A stretch of 44,188 nucleotides of DNA from positions 1 through 44,188 of the forward strand of contig CALDYQ010000021.1 of the NCBI GenBank assembly GCA_937944385.1, given 5' to 3'. This DNA comes from an uncultured Burkholderiales bacterium (lineage in GTDB: Bacteria > Pseudomonadota > Gammaproteobacteria > Burkholderiales > Casimicrobiaceae). This document shows positions 26,088-33,781 of this stretch, in pieces. Each line of letters starts with the position of its first letter. The stretch's first letter is position 1. The translations under genes and the position numbers were made by a program. Under the pieces are notes generated by a model. The model saw nothing but the letters and a program-made list of their open reading frames with translations, did not search any database and had not been told where the DNA came from.

Positions 26088-26762
26088 ATGGTTGGCGGCG
26101 CAGTGCTTCGCGTCCTCGTCTTCGCGACGGTGAGTGGGCTTATGGCGACCGATGCGGCTGCGCAGCTCTACCGCTGGGTCGACGAGAACGGCAGGGTGCA
26201 TTACTCGGATACCGTGCCCCCCGCAGCCAATGAGCGTCCGCGGGCCAAGATGCGGCCGGACGGCATCGTCATCGAGCGTGCCGATCGTGCGCTCTCGGCC
26301 GAGGAACGTCGTGCGCTCGCGGCACGTGCCGAGGAGACCGCCAAGGAGCGCGCTGCCGCTGAGGCGCGGGCGCGGCAGGATCGCGCGCTGCTCGATCGCT
26401 ACACCTCGATTGCCGAATTCGATCGGGTCGCCGAGCGCCGTCTGCAGGAGGCTGACGAGCAGCTCAAGGCGCTCGCGGCCCGCGAACCCGGGCTCACGGG
26501 GCGCATTCGTGCCTTGCTGGCCATGAATCTGCGGCCGGGGAGCAAGGAGTTCTTCGAGCTGCAGGGGCTCGCCTCCGATGCCCAGATGCTGTCGGAGCAG
26601 CTCGTCGCGCGCCTTGTGGCCCGTGAGTCCCTGGCGCGGAGCATCGCCGATGAGCGCGCCCGTCTCGCCGCGTTGCTTGCCGAGCAGGCGAGCCGTACTG
26701 CCGCTTCGGCCGGCGGATCCGCTCCGGGCGCATCGACCGCCGCGGTCAGCTCGAAAAAGTAG
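26088..26762 (+). CDS. DUF4124-domain secreted protein
   Basis: About 224 residues. The signal peptide (VLRVLVFATVSGLMATDAAA) is followed directly by the DUF4124 motif QLYRWVDENGRVHYSDTVPP. The rest is charged and helical (EERRALAARAEETAKERAAAEARARQ, later ERRLQEADEQLKALA), likely a coiled coil in the periplasm. A Ser/Ala/Gly-rich tail ends in KK. Family function is unknown. The start could also be the ATG at 26055, which overlaps pyrE by 20 bases and has GGGAG upstream. Adjacency to gshB and pyrE gives no functional clue. Confidence 0.78.
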   Translation: MVGGAVLRVLVFATVSGLMATDAAAQLYRWVDENGRVHYSDTVPPAANERPRAKMRPDGIVIERADRALSAEERRALAARAEETAKERAAAEARARQDRALLDRYTSIAEFDRVAERRLQEADEQLKALAAREPGLTGRIRALLAMNLRPGSKEFFELQGLASDAQMLSEQLVARLVARESLARSIADERARLAALLAEQASRTAASAGGSAPGASTAAVSSKK

Positions 26763-26811
26763 ACTGCGACCCTCTCGCCCCGCCGGGGCAGCAGCCTCGT
26801 GGGCCAGCAGC

Positions 26812-27771
26812 ATGCAGATCGCGTTTCACATCGACCCTCTCGCAAAGCTCAAGGCATGGAAGGATTCGACCGTCGCCATGATGCAGGCGGCACGGGCGGC
26901 CGGGCATCAGGTGTTCGCGATCGAGCCTGGGGGCGTTTTCTTCGACTCGGTTGCTGGCGTTCAGGCGGACTTGAGTGAGGTCGAGCTCACCGGCGGGGAT
27001 CTTCATGCGCCCGGTTGGTATCGCATCACCGCGCGACGGATCGCGCCGCTTCGGGAACTCGACGTGGTCATCGAGCGCAAGGACCCGCCGTTCGACATGG
27101 AATACGTCCATCACACGTATCTCTTCGAACGCGCGGCGAGCGAAGGCGCCCGCGTCTGGAACGATCCGCGCGCGATCCGGGACCACAACGAAAAGCTGGC
27201 GCTCCTGCGCCACCTCGACATGGCGCCGCCAACCCTGGTCACCCGCGATGCCGAGCGACTGCGCGCTTTCGTGGCGGCCCATCGCGACGCGATCTTCAAG
27301 CCGCTCGACAGCATGGGCGGCAGCGGCATCTTCCGCGTGATCGAAGGCGACCCAAACCTGAGTGTGATCATCGAAACTCTCACCGAGGGCGGGACGCAGA
27401 CGATCATGGCCCAGCGTTACCTGCCCGAGATCGCCGACGGAGACAAGCGCATCCTGCTGGTCGCGGGTGAGGTCGTGCCCTTTGCGCTCGCCCGTATCCC
27501 GCAGGCCGGAGAGACGCGCGGCAACATGGCCGCGGGTGGCCGTCCGGAGGTGCGTCCGCTCACGGCCTCGGACCGCCGCATCGCCGAGACGATGGCTGCG
27601 CGCCTGTGGTCGGCGGGTCTGTTTCTCGTCGGCCTCGATGTGATCGGCGATCGCGTCACCGAGATCAACGTCACCAGTCCCACGGGCGTCGTGGAAATCC
27701 GCGATCAGACGGGGTTTGACGCGGCGGCTCTCTTGGTGCAAAAGCTCGAACAGCATGCACTCGATTCATGA
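26812..27771 (+). CDS. gshB: Glutathione synthetase
   Basis: A 319-residue ATP-grasp ligase (E. coli GshB is 316) that joins glycine to gamma-glutamylcysteine. Family segments are the N-terminal FHIDPLAKLKAWKDSTVAMM, VIERKDPPFDMEYVHHTYLFE, IFKPLDSMGGSGIFRV, MAQRYLPEIADGDKRILLVAGE, NMAAGGRPEVRPLT and EINVTSPTGVVEI, covering ATP- and metal-binding residues. It completes the glutathione pathway begun by gshA. The usual downstream neighbours, EIIA(Man) and HPr, follow after 177 bases. Confidence 0.97.
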   Translation: MQIAFHIDPLAKLKAWKDSTVAMMQAARAAGHQVFAIEPGGVFFDSVAGVQADLSEVELTGGDLHAPGWYRITARRIAPLRELDVVIERKDPPFDMEYVHHTYLFERAASEGARVWNDPRAIRDHNEKLALLRHLDMAPPTLVTRDAERLRAFVAAHRDAIFKPLDSMGGSGIFRVIEGDPNLSVIIETLTEGGTQTIMAQRYLPEIADGDKRILLVAGEVVPFALARIPQAGETRGNMAAGGRPEVRPLTASDRRIAETMAARLWSAGLFLVGLDVIGDRVTEINVTSPTGVVEIRDQTGFDAAALLVQKLEQHALDS

Positions 27772-27948
27772 TGCGGCGCAGCAACATTGCTGATACCATG
27801 CGCGACGCATGTGAAAGGCAGACCGCCGGTCGGTTCGTCGTCACCTGCGGACGCGCGTTGCCGCCAGCGCCGCCAACAGCGGCTCCGCGGGGCGTGATGA
27901 CATGCGTAGCGAGGCGCGACCCGCGGCTCGGGTGTGAGGGATCGACAC

Positions 27949-28407
27949 GTGATTGGTGTACTCATCATCGCGCACGGCAATTTTGGTGATGCACTGATCC
28001 AGTGCGTCACGCATGTGTTGGGCAAGAAGCCGGACGCGATTGCTGCCTTACCGGTGGCGGGCGACCAGAGCCCGCGGGACCTGCTGCCCTCTGCGCTGCG
28101 CATGATCGAAGCGCTTGATCAAGGCGACGGCGTGCTCGTTTTGACCGACCTCTTCGGAGCGACACCGGCAAACCTCGCCTGCAAGCTGCTCGTTCCCGGT
28201 CGGGTCGAAGGCGTCTCCGGCGTCAACGTGCCGGCGCTCTTGCGGGCGATCACGTACCGCAACCGTGACATGGAGACCTTGCTCAAGCGCGTGGTGTCGG
28301 GCGGCTGCGAGGGTGTCTTCCAGATGCACGCCGACCCGATCGTCGGCCCGTGTGCGGCACGCTCGGCGCCGAATGAGGACGTGCCCGCCAGCACCCATCA
28401 CCACTAA
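27949..28407 (+). CDS. PTS EIIA component, mannose family
   Basis: A 152-residue EIIA(Man)-fold protein. The phosphorylatable histidine is His9 in GVLIIAHGNFGDAL, and LTDLFGATPANLA is the second family motif. I chose the GTG at 27949 because GAGGG lies eight bases upstream and the N-terminus then matches the family; a GTG at 27934 is the alternative. No EIIB or EIIC gene is present nearby, so with HPr and EI this is probably a regulatory PTS, as described for EIIA(Man)/HPr/EI in Cupriavidus (Ralstonia) eutropha. The protein ends in three natural histidines. Confidence 0.9.
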   Translation: MIGVLIIAHGNFGDALIQCVTHVLGKKPDAIAALPVAGDQSPRDLLPSALRMIEALDQGDGVLVLTDLFGATPANLACKLLVPGRVEGVSGVNVPALLRAITYRNRDMETLLKRVVSGGCEGVFQMHADPIVGPCAARSAPNEDVPASTHHH

Positions 28408-28424
28408 AGCCCGCCCCGGACGGC

Positions 28425-28694
28425 ATGCCCAGACGCGACATCGAAATCATCAACAAGCTCGGCCTGCATGCACGCGCCTCGGCGAAGCTCACGCAGCTCG
28501 CAAGCAGCTTCGACTGCGAAATCTCCCTCGAGCGCAACGGCCGACGCGTCAATGCAAAGAGCATCATGGGCGTGATGATGCTGGCCGCAGGCAAAGGCAC
28601 GACGATCACGATCGAGACCGAAGGCGGCGATGCCGAGGCAGCGATGGCGGGCTTGGTGGCCTTGATCGAGGACCGGTTCGGCGAGGGCGAGTAG
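28425..28694 (+). CDS. ptsH: HPr phosphocarrier protein
   Basis: An 89-residue HPr. The phosphotransfer histidine is His15 in LGLHARASAKL, and Ser46 lies in AKSIMGVMML, the site used by HPr kinase where that enzyme exists. It passes phosphate from EI to EIIA. It lies 17 bases after the EIIA gene. The expected next gene, ptsI, is 5.1 kb away, past a four-gene insertion. The 84 bases between ptsH and the convergent lipoprotein gene contain no clear terminator. Confidence 0.96.
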   Translation: MPRRDIEIINKLGLHARASAKLTQLASSFDCEISLERNGRRVNAKSIMGVMMLAAGKGTTITIETEGGDAEAAMAGLVALIEDRFGEGE

Positions 28695-28778
28695 GCGGGG
28701 CGCAGGCGGCCGAGAGATACCCTTGGCTGCGCTCGAAGGGCGTTCGTTTCACGCCGTGGCGATCGCACCCATCCCCCG

Positions 28779-30353
28779 TCATGGCGCACCGAGTCGGCGG
28801 ATGGGCCCCTCGATGCCTTGACGATCGACCGCGTAGACGGCGATTTCCACGCCCCGATCGCTTGCCTCCCGGGGCAGCGTGAGTGCGATCCGTGTTTGCG
28901 CCGCGGGAAAGACGGCGAGTTGCCACGGCCCCGCGCCGCGCCAGGCGATCACGTGGCGGAACGCGCGCGGGTCGCGCGCCGTGACATGCAGGTGACGTGT
29001 GGACTGCTCGCCCACTCGGCTTACTGTGATCCGCGGCGGCTCGGGTGCGTCCGGGTTGCCGCCCGGTGGCTCGAGCCACGGGTAGCGAGGCGCGAGCGCG
29101 GGCTCGGCGTAGCGCGTTTGAGCGAGTCGCGTGGCGATGCCATCGCGATCCTCGAGGAGCGCGACCGCACTGAAATGCACATGGCCTGAGGCAGTGGCGG
29201 GCGATTCGGTCGCCACGCGGCGCGTGAGATCGATCTGCCCGAGGATTTCCTCCGCTGCCCAGGCGCTCGTCGCCGCGGTATCCGGCGCCGGCAGGCGCGA
29301 GGTGTAGAGGCCGGGGAAAACGTGCCTTCCCTGTGTGTTGCCCGCAAGCCAGGCGCGCAGCAAGGGCTCGAACGCCTGCGCCGTCTGGGCGCGCGGCCAG
29401 TAAAGCTGCGGGGCCAGGTAGTCGAGCCAGCCGCGTGTGAGCCAGTGCTCGACATCCGCGTAGAGCTTGTCGTACTGGCTGAAACCCGTGATGCCCGGTG
29501 GGCGGCGATCGGGGCGCGGAAGGCCGAAGGGCGAGATGCCGAAGCGTGCCTGCGGCCGCGTGGCGCGCACGAGCGCGTGCAGCCGCTCGACCAGCGCATC
29601 GACCTGCGCGCGTCGCCAGTCGGCGCGGCCCATCGCGCCGCCCGAGGTACGGTAGTGTTGCCACGGCGCATCATCCGGAAAGTCGAGCTCCTCGCCGTTC
29701 TTGTCCTTGATCGGGTAGGGGTAGAAGTAATCATCGATGTGCAGGCCGTCCAGGTCATAGCGCGTGAGCAGATCGCGGGCGACCGCGAGCGTGTGCGCCT
29801 GCGCGTCCGGCTCGGCCGGGTCGAGCCAGAGCTGATCCCCGTAGCGGCGCACGATCGCGGGCAGGCGGCGCGCGACATGGCTTGCGGCCTCCGGACCGCG
29901 GGCGGCCGCGGCGCGGGCGCGGTACGGGTTGATCCAGGCGTGCAGTTCGAGCCCTCGCGCATGGGCGGCCTCGATCCAGCGCGCGAGCGGATCCCAGAGC
30001 GGCTCCGGTGCCCGGCCCTGCTGCCCGGTCAGATACTCGCTCCAGGGTTCGAGGGCGGAGGGGTAGAGCGCATCCGCGCTCGGCCGCACCTGCAGGATCA
30101 CCGCGTTCATCTCGAGTGCGGCCACCCGGTCGAGCAGTGCCAGGAGGTCCCGTTCCTGCTCGGCAGGCGAGAGGTCCCGCCGGCTCGGCCAATCGATGTT
30201 GGCCACACTCGCAACCCACACCGCACGCCACTCACGCACGGGTCGCGGCGGCTTCTCCGCCCAGGCGTGAGGCGACAGGATCGGAGCACAGCCCGGCAGG
30301 CCCGCAACGAGCGGCAGGGCGAGCGCAGCGCCGAGCGACTCGCGCCGGTTCAT
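28779..30353 (-). CDS. GHL10-family glycoside hydrolase lipoprotein, DigH-like
   Basis: A 524-residue protein of the glycosyl hydrolase-like 10 (DUF187) family. The signal has an arginine pair (NRRESLG, possibly Tat) and a lipobox ending at Cys22 (GLPGC), so it is a likely envelope lipoprotein. The barrel begins REWRAVWVASVANIDWPS, then VILQVRPSADALYPS, HAWINPYRA, LDGLHIDDYFYPYP with the likely acidic catalytic residues, FGISPFG and DYLAPQLYWP. A C-terminal beta-rich domain follows. E. coli DigH (YddW), a member, cleaves peptide-free peptidoglycan glycans. Overlap with ampG (ATGA) and adjacency to murQ support a wall-glycan role here. Substrate is inferred. Confidence 0.86.
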   Translation of the reverse strand: MNRRESLGAALALPLVAGLPGCAPILSPHAWAEKPPRPVREWRAVWVASVANIDWPSRRDLSPAEQERDLLALLDRVAALEMNAVILQVRPSADALYPSALEPWSEYLTGQQGRAPEPLWDPLARWIEAAHARGLELHAWINPYRARAAAARGPEAASHVARRLPAIVRRYGDQLWLDPAEPDAQAHTLAVARDLLTRYDLDGLHIDDYFYPYPIKDKNGEELDFPDDAPWQHYRTSGGAMGRADWRRAQVDALVERLHALVRATRPQARFGISPFGLPRPDRRPPGITGFSQYDKLYADVEHWLTRGWLDYLAPQLYWPRAQTAQAFEPLLRAWLAGNTQGRHVFPGLYTSRLPAPDTAATSAWAAEEILGQIDLTRRVATESPATASGHVHFSAVALLEDRDGIATRLAQTRYAEPALAPRYPWLEPPGGNPDAPEPPRITVSRVGEQSTRHLHVTARDPRAFRHVIAWRGAGPWQLAVFPAAQTRIALTLPREASDRGVEIAVYAVDRQGIEGPIRRLGAP

Positions 30354-31660
30354 CGCGCATCCTTCGGGCGGCGGCCGAACGCGGGGTCGATCGTGAGAAA
30401 CCGCGAGAGCACGAGCGCTGGCAGCGCGCACAGACAGACCCAGCCGAAAAAGAGCGGATAGCCGAGCGCCGTCTGCAGCGCGCCGGCGCCGAAGCCCGGC
30501 AGCATCATGCCGAGCGCCATGAAGCCCGTGCACATCGCGTAATGCGCCGTTCGCGTGGCGCCCTGGGCGACGAGGATCATGTACATGAGGTAGGCCGCAA
30601 AGCCAAAGCCGTAGCCGAACTGCTCGATGCCGATCGCCGTGCCAATCACGAGGCGGCTCTCGGGCTGCACGAGCGCGAGCGCGACATAGAGCAGGTTGGG
30701 CACGTTGACCGCAAGAATCATCGGCAGCATCGCGCTGGCGAGGCCTACGCGCGAGATCGTCCACCCGCCCAGGATGCCACCCGCGGTAAGGAGCGCGATG
30801 CCGAAGCCGCCGTAGAGCAGGCCGACCTCCCGTGTGTCGAGCCCGAGGCCGCCCGCGCTCCGTGGATCGAGCAGGAACGGCGTCACGAGCTTGAGGAGCT
30901 GCGCCTCGCCGAGCCGGAAGGTGAGCAGGAAGGTGAGCACGAGCGCGATGTCGCGCCGCGCAAAGAAGCGGGCGAAGATGGCGAGGGCTTGAGCGAACGG
31001 CGCCGCGGCGCCAAGGGCCTGGGCTGCAGGCCCATCCGCGGTGCTTCGGGGCAGCCTCGACAGGTGCCAGAGCGCGAGCGCGATGAGGAGCGCACCGAGC
31101 GTCGCGAAGACCACGGACCACGCGTAGACCACATTTCCCGTGAGCACTTCGAGCGTACCTGCGAGGTAGACGAGGCCACCCTGCCCCGCGATCATCGACA
31201 GCCGGTAGACGGTCGAGCGCACACCGACGAAGGCGGCCTGCGTGTGCTCGGGCAGTGCGAGCATGTAGAAGCCGTCGGCCGCGATGTCATGCGTGGCCGA
31301 AGCGAAGGCCATCAGCCAGAAGAGCGCGAGCGAGAGCTGCACGAAGGCTGGCAGCGGCAGGGTGAGCGCCACGCTCGCCAGCGCGGCCCCGATCAGGAAC
31401 TGCATCGCAAGCACCCAGGTGCGCTTGCGGCCAAAGAGTTCGACGAGCGGCGACCAAAGCGGCTTCACGACCCAGGGCAGGTAGAGCCAGCTCGTGTAGA
31501 AGGCGATCTCGGTGTTGCCCAGTCCGAGCCGCTTGTAGAGCACCACCGAGAGCGTCATCACGACGACGTAGGGCAGCCCCTGACCAAAGTAGAGCGTGGG
31601 CACCCAGCGCCACGGGCGCGGCCTTTCGACGTGGCTTCCGGGGGCGTGCGCGCGGCTCAT
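30350..31660 (-). CDS. ampG: AmpG-like MFS muropeptide permease
   Basis: A 436-residue major-facilitator protein with about twelve hydrophobic segments. YFGQGLPYVVVMTLSVVLYKRLG, WLYLPWVVKPLWSPLVE, FGRKRTWVL and ASATHDIAADGFYML are characteristic of the AmpG branch, which imports anhydromuropeptides into the cytoplasm. It lies between murQ and the GHL10 lipoprotein gene with ATGA overlaps on both sides, so the three are one operon. Context strengthens the call. The exact ligand, peptide-bearing or bare GlcNAc-anhMurNAc, is not visible. Confidence 0.87.
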   Translation of the reverse strand: MSRAHAPGSHVERPRPWRWVPTLYFGQGLPYVVVMTLSVVLYKRLGLGNTEIAFYTSWLYLPWVVKPLWSPLVELFGRKRTWVLAMQFLIGAALASVALTLPLPAFVQLSLALFWLMAFASATHDIAADGFYMLALPEHTQAAFVGVRSTVYRLSMIAGQGGLVYLAGTLEVLTGNVVYAWSVVFATLGALLIALALWHLSRLPRSTADGPAAQALGAAAPFAQALAIFARFFARRDIALVLTFLLTFRLGEAQLLKLVTPFLLDPRSAGGLGLDTREVGLLYGGFGIALLTAGGILGGWTISRVGLASAMLPMILAVNVPNLLYVALALVQPESRLVIGTAIGIEQFGYGFGFAAYLMYMILVAQGATRTAHYAMCTGFMALGMMLPGFGAGALQTALGYPLFFGWVCLCALPALVLSRFLTIDPAFGRRPKDAR

Positions 31661-32646
31661 CCGGCACCGGAGGCGGCGGCGTCCGCGCCCGGCCCCGCTC
31701 CCGCGATCGCACGGGCCACATTCCCGTCGGCGAGCGCGAGTCGCCGCTCGGCCTCGGCAGCATCGACTCCGGCATTGAGCTGCACGATCGCGTTCTTTAC
31801 CTGGTAGCCCGCCTGCTCGAGCGCCTGCTGGGCGCGCTCCTCACTCACCCCCGTCGCATGGCAGGTGAGGCGGATCGCGCGGCGACGAAGCTTCGCATTG
31901 CTCGCGCGCAGATCGACCATCAGGTTTCCATAGACCTTGTTGAGCCGCACCATGAGCGCGCTCGAGAAGACGTTGAGCGCGATCTTTTGCGCCGTGCCGG
32001 CCTTGAGCCGCGTACTGCCCGAGATCACCTCGGGGCCGGTGAGGAGTTCGACCGGCACCTCGACGGCGGCCGAGAGTGCGCTCCCTGCGTTGTTCGAGAG
32101 CCCGATCGTGAGCGCACCGGCCGCTCGTGCGGCGGCCGCAGCACCGAGCACGTAGGGCGTCGTGCCCGAGGCCGTGATGAGAAGCACGACATCCGTCGGG
32201 CCCAAGGCATGGGTTGCGATGTCCTCCCGACCCTGCGCGTAGTCGTCCTCGGCGCCCTCGACCGCCTGCCACATCGCTCCCATGCCACCGGCGAGCAGCG
32301 GCACCGTGCGCTCGGTCGGCCAGGAGAAGGTCGGACCGAGCTCCACACCGTCGAGCACACCGAGCCGGCCCGAGGTGCCGGCGCCGACATAGACGAGCCG
32401 CCCGCCCGCCTTGATCCGCGGCAGCGCGAGATCCACTGCGCGCGAAAGCGCGGGGCCGGCGCGCTCGACCGCCTCGGCCGCGCGTGCCTGATCCAGCGCG
32501 AGCGCCATCACGAGCGCGCGCGTGTCGTAGCGGTCGAGCGCGCGATGGGCCTCGGCGATCGCTTCCGTGGCCGGGACCGTGGTGGGAACAGCGGCCGAGC
32601 CCGTGACGGGGGCAGCGGGCGAGGGCGGGGTGGGCGGGGCGTTCAT
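31657..32646 (-). CDS. murQ: N-acetylmuramic acid 6-phosphate etherase
   Basis: A 329-residue SIS-domain etherase that cleaves the lactyl ether of MurNAc-6-P, giving GlcNAc-6-P and lactate. GGRLVYVGAGTSGRLGVLDG is the sugar-phosphate motif. The catalytic acidic residues are probably Glu102 (in DGVELGPTF) and Glu133 (in VEGAEDD). ITASGTTPYVLGA, GPEVISGSTRLKAGTAQK and KVYGNLMVDLRASN are further hallmarks. DGVELGPTF departs from the common DASECPPTF but keeps the Glu. The first 26 residues are Pro/Ala/Thr-rich and probably disordered. It is first in the murQ-ampG-GHL10 operon and divergent from the SIS deaminase gene. Confidence 0.93.
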   Translation of the reverse strand: MNAPPTPPSPAAPVTGSAAVPTTVPATEAIAEAHRALDRYDTRALVMALALDQARAAEAVERAGPALSRAVDLALPRIKAGGRLVYVGAGTSGRLGVLDGVELGPTFSWPTERTVPLLAGGMGAMWQAVEGAEDDYAQGREDIATHALGPTDVVLLITASGTTPYVLGAAAAARAAGALTIGLSNNAGSALSAAVEVPVELLTGPEVISGSTRLKAGTAQKIALNVFSSALMVRLNKVYGNLMVDLRASNAKLRRRAIRLTCHATGVSEERAQQALEQAGYQVKNAIVQLNAGVDAAEAERRLALADGNVARAIAGAGPGADAAASGAG

Positions 32647-32730
32647 CGTCGGACGCGAAACGCCGGCTGGATACACTGCCTCATCGTCTCGAAGTGTAGT
32701 CAGCCCGTTTTTCCTCGAGCGCGGCGACGC
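32647..32730. promoter_or_regulatory. Divergent murQ / SIS-deaminase promoter region
   Basis: An 84-base gap between two divergent amino-sugar genes must hold start sites for both murQ-ampG-GHL10 and SIS-ptsI, unless one is read from afar. It contains a short AT-rich patch around 32690-32714 (AGTGTAGTCAG, GTTTTTCC). I cannot define -35/-10 pairs with confidence, and no MurR-type regulator gene is adjacent. Confidence 0.35.
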
Positions 32731-33777
32731 ATGTGTGTGACCGTTCGAACGCCCTCCCAACTCGCCGCGGAAGTCGCCGAGATTCCGGCCGTCCTCGAAC
32801 GGCAGGCGATGGTCACGGCGCCTGCGCTTGCGGCGCTGGTTGCGCAACTGCGCGAGCGCGAGCGCTGGCAGGTGGCCACCCTCGCCCGCGGCAGCTCGGA
32901 TCACGCGGCGGGCTTTCTGGCCACGCTCCTGATGCGTCAGGGCGTGTGGACCACCTCGGTGCCACTTTCGCAGTTCACGCTCTACGCGAGCCCCCTTGCC
33001 GGCGAGGGCGTGTGCGCGGTCGCGCTCTCGCAGTCCGGGCAGAGCCCGGATCTCTGTTGCGGGCTCGAAGCCTTGCGCAGTCGCGGCGCGCTCACGGTGG
33101 CGATGGTGAACGAGACTGCCTCGCCGCTCGCCGCGCGGGCCCGGCACGTGTTACCGCTCGCTGCCGGGCCGGAGCTGAGCGTCGCCGCAACCAAGAGCTG
33201 TGTCGCGCAGTTTGCACTCGCGGCGCGCTGGGTTGCCGCCTGGTGCGATGATCGAGCGCTCGCCGAGGCGCTGCCGACGCTCCCCGCGCTTGCTCGGGTC
33301 GCGCTCGCGACCGACTGGTGGGCCGGCACGTCCGCGCGCGAGCGTCTCGTCGCGGCCGATCGCCTGTTCGTGCTGGGCCGGGGCGTCGGACTCACGGCCG
33401 CGCAGGAGATCGCGTTGAAACTCAAGGAGGTATGCGGTATCCACGCCGAGGCGTGTTCCACGGCCGAAGTGCGCCACGGCCCGCAGGCGCTCCTCACGGC
33501 GGGCTACCCGGTGGTGTGTATCGCCACCCCCGGACCCGAGGAGGCTGGGGCACGCGCGCTTGCAGCCGAGCTTCGTGCGCGCGGCGCTGCCGTCTGGCGG
33601 GTCGGCGCGCCTGCGGGCGGGCCGGTGGATTGGCCGTTGCCCGCGATGGATGAGGCGAGACTCGCCCCGATCCCGCTGCTCGTGAGCGCCTACGGGCTCG
33701 TCGAGGCGCTGGCCCGGGCCCGCGGCCGCGATCCGGATCGTCCGCCGATCATCGAAAAGGTCACCCGCACCGAGTAG
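32731..33777 (+). CDS. SIS-domain aminosugar-6-phosphate deaminase/isomerase (NagB-II/AgaS-like)
   Basis: A 348-residue protein with two SIS domains, equivalent to the isomerase half of GlmS without the glutaminase domain. ATLARGSSDHAAGFLATLL and VALSQSGQSPDLCCGLEALR form the first sugar-phosphate site. ELSVAATKSC, FVLGRGVGLTAAQEIALKLKEVCGIHAEACSTAEVRHGP and the C-terminal ENVT-like VTR end complete the fold. The family converts glucosamine-6-P (or galactosamine-6-P) to fructose-6-P and ammonia. Beside murQ and ampG, glucosamine-6-P from recycled wall sugar is the likely substrate. Its stop is four bases before the ptsI start. Confidence 0.88.
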   Translation: MCVTVRTPSQLAAEVAEIPAVLERQAMVTAPALAALVAQLRERERWQVATLARGSSDHAAGFLATLLMRQGVWTTSVPLSQFTLYASPLAGEGVCAVALSQSGQSPDLCCGLEALRSRGALTVAMVNETASPLAARARHVLPLAAGPELSVAATKSCVAQFALAARWVAAWCDDRALAEALPTLPALARVALATDWWAGTSARERLVAADRLFVLGRGVGLTAAQEIALKLKEVCGIHAEACSTAEVRHGPQALLTAGYPVVCIATPGPEEAGARALAAELRARGAAVWRVGAPAGGPVDWPLPAMDEARLAPIPLLVSAYGLVEALARARGRDPDRPPIIEKVTRTE

Positions 33778-33781
33778 CATC

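Noticed and set aside
27797-27811. CATGCG-CGA-CGCATG inverted repeat between gshB and the EIIA gene
   Set aside because: A short palindrome in GC-rich DNA with no promoter elements placed around it. Expected by chance.
30008-31807. 599-codon plus-strand frame opposite ampG and the GHL10 gene
   Set aside because: Composition (Arg/Glu/His-rich) is that of an antisense shadow, and the opposite strand has intact, recognisable proteins.
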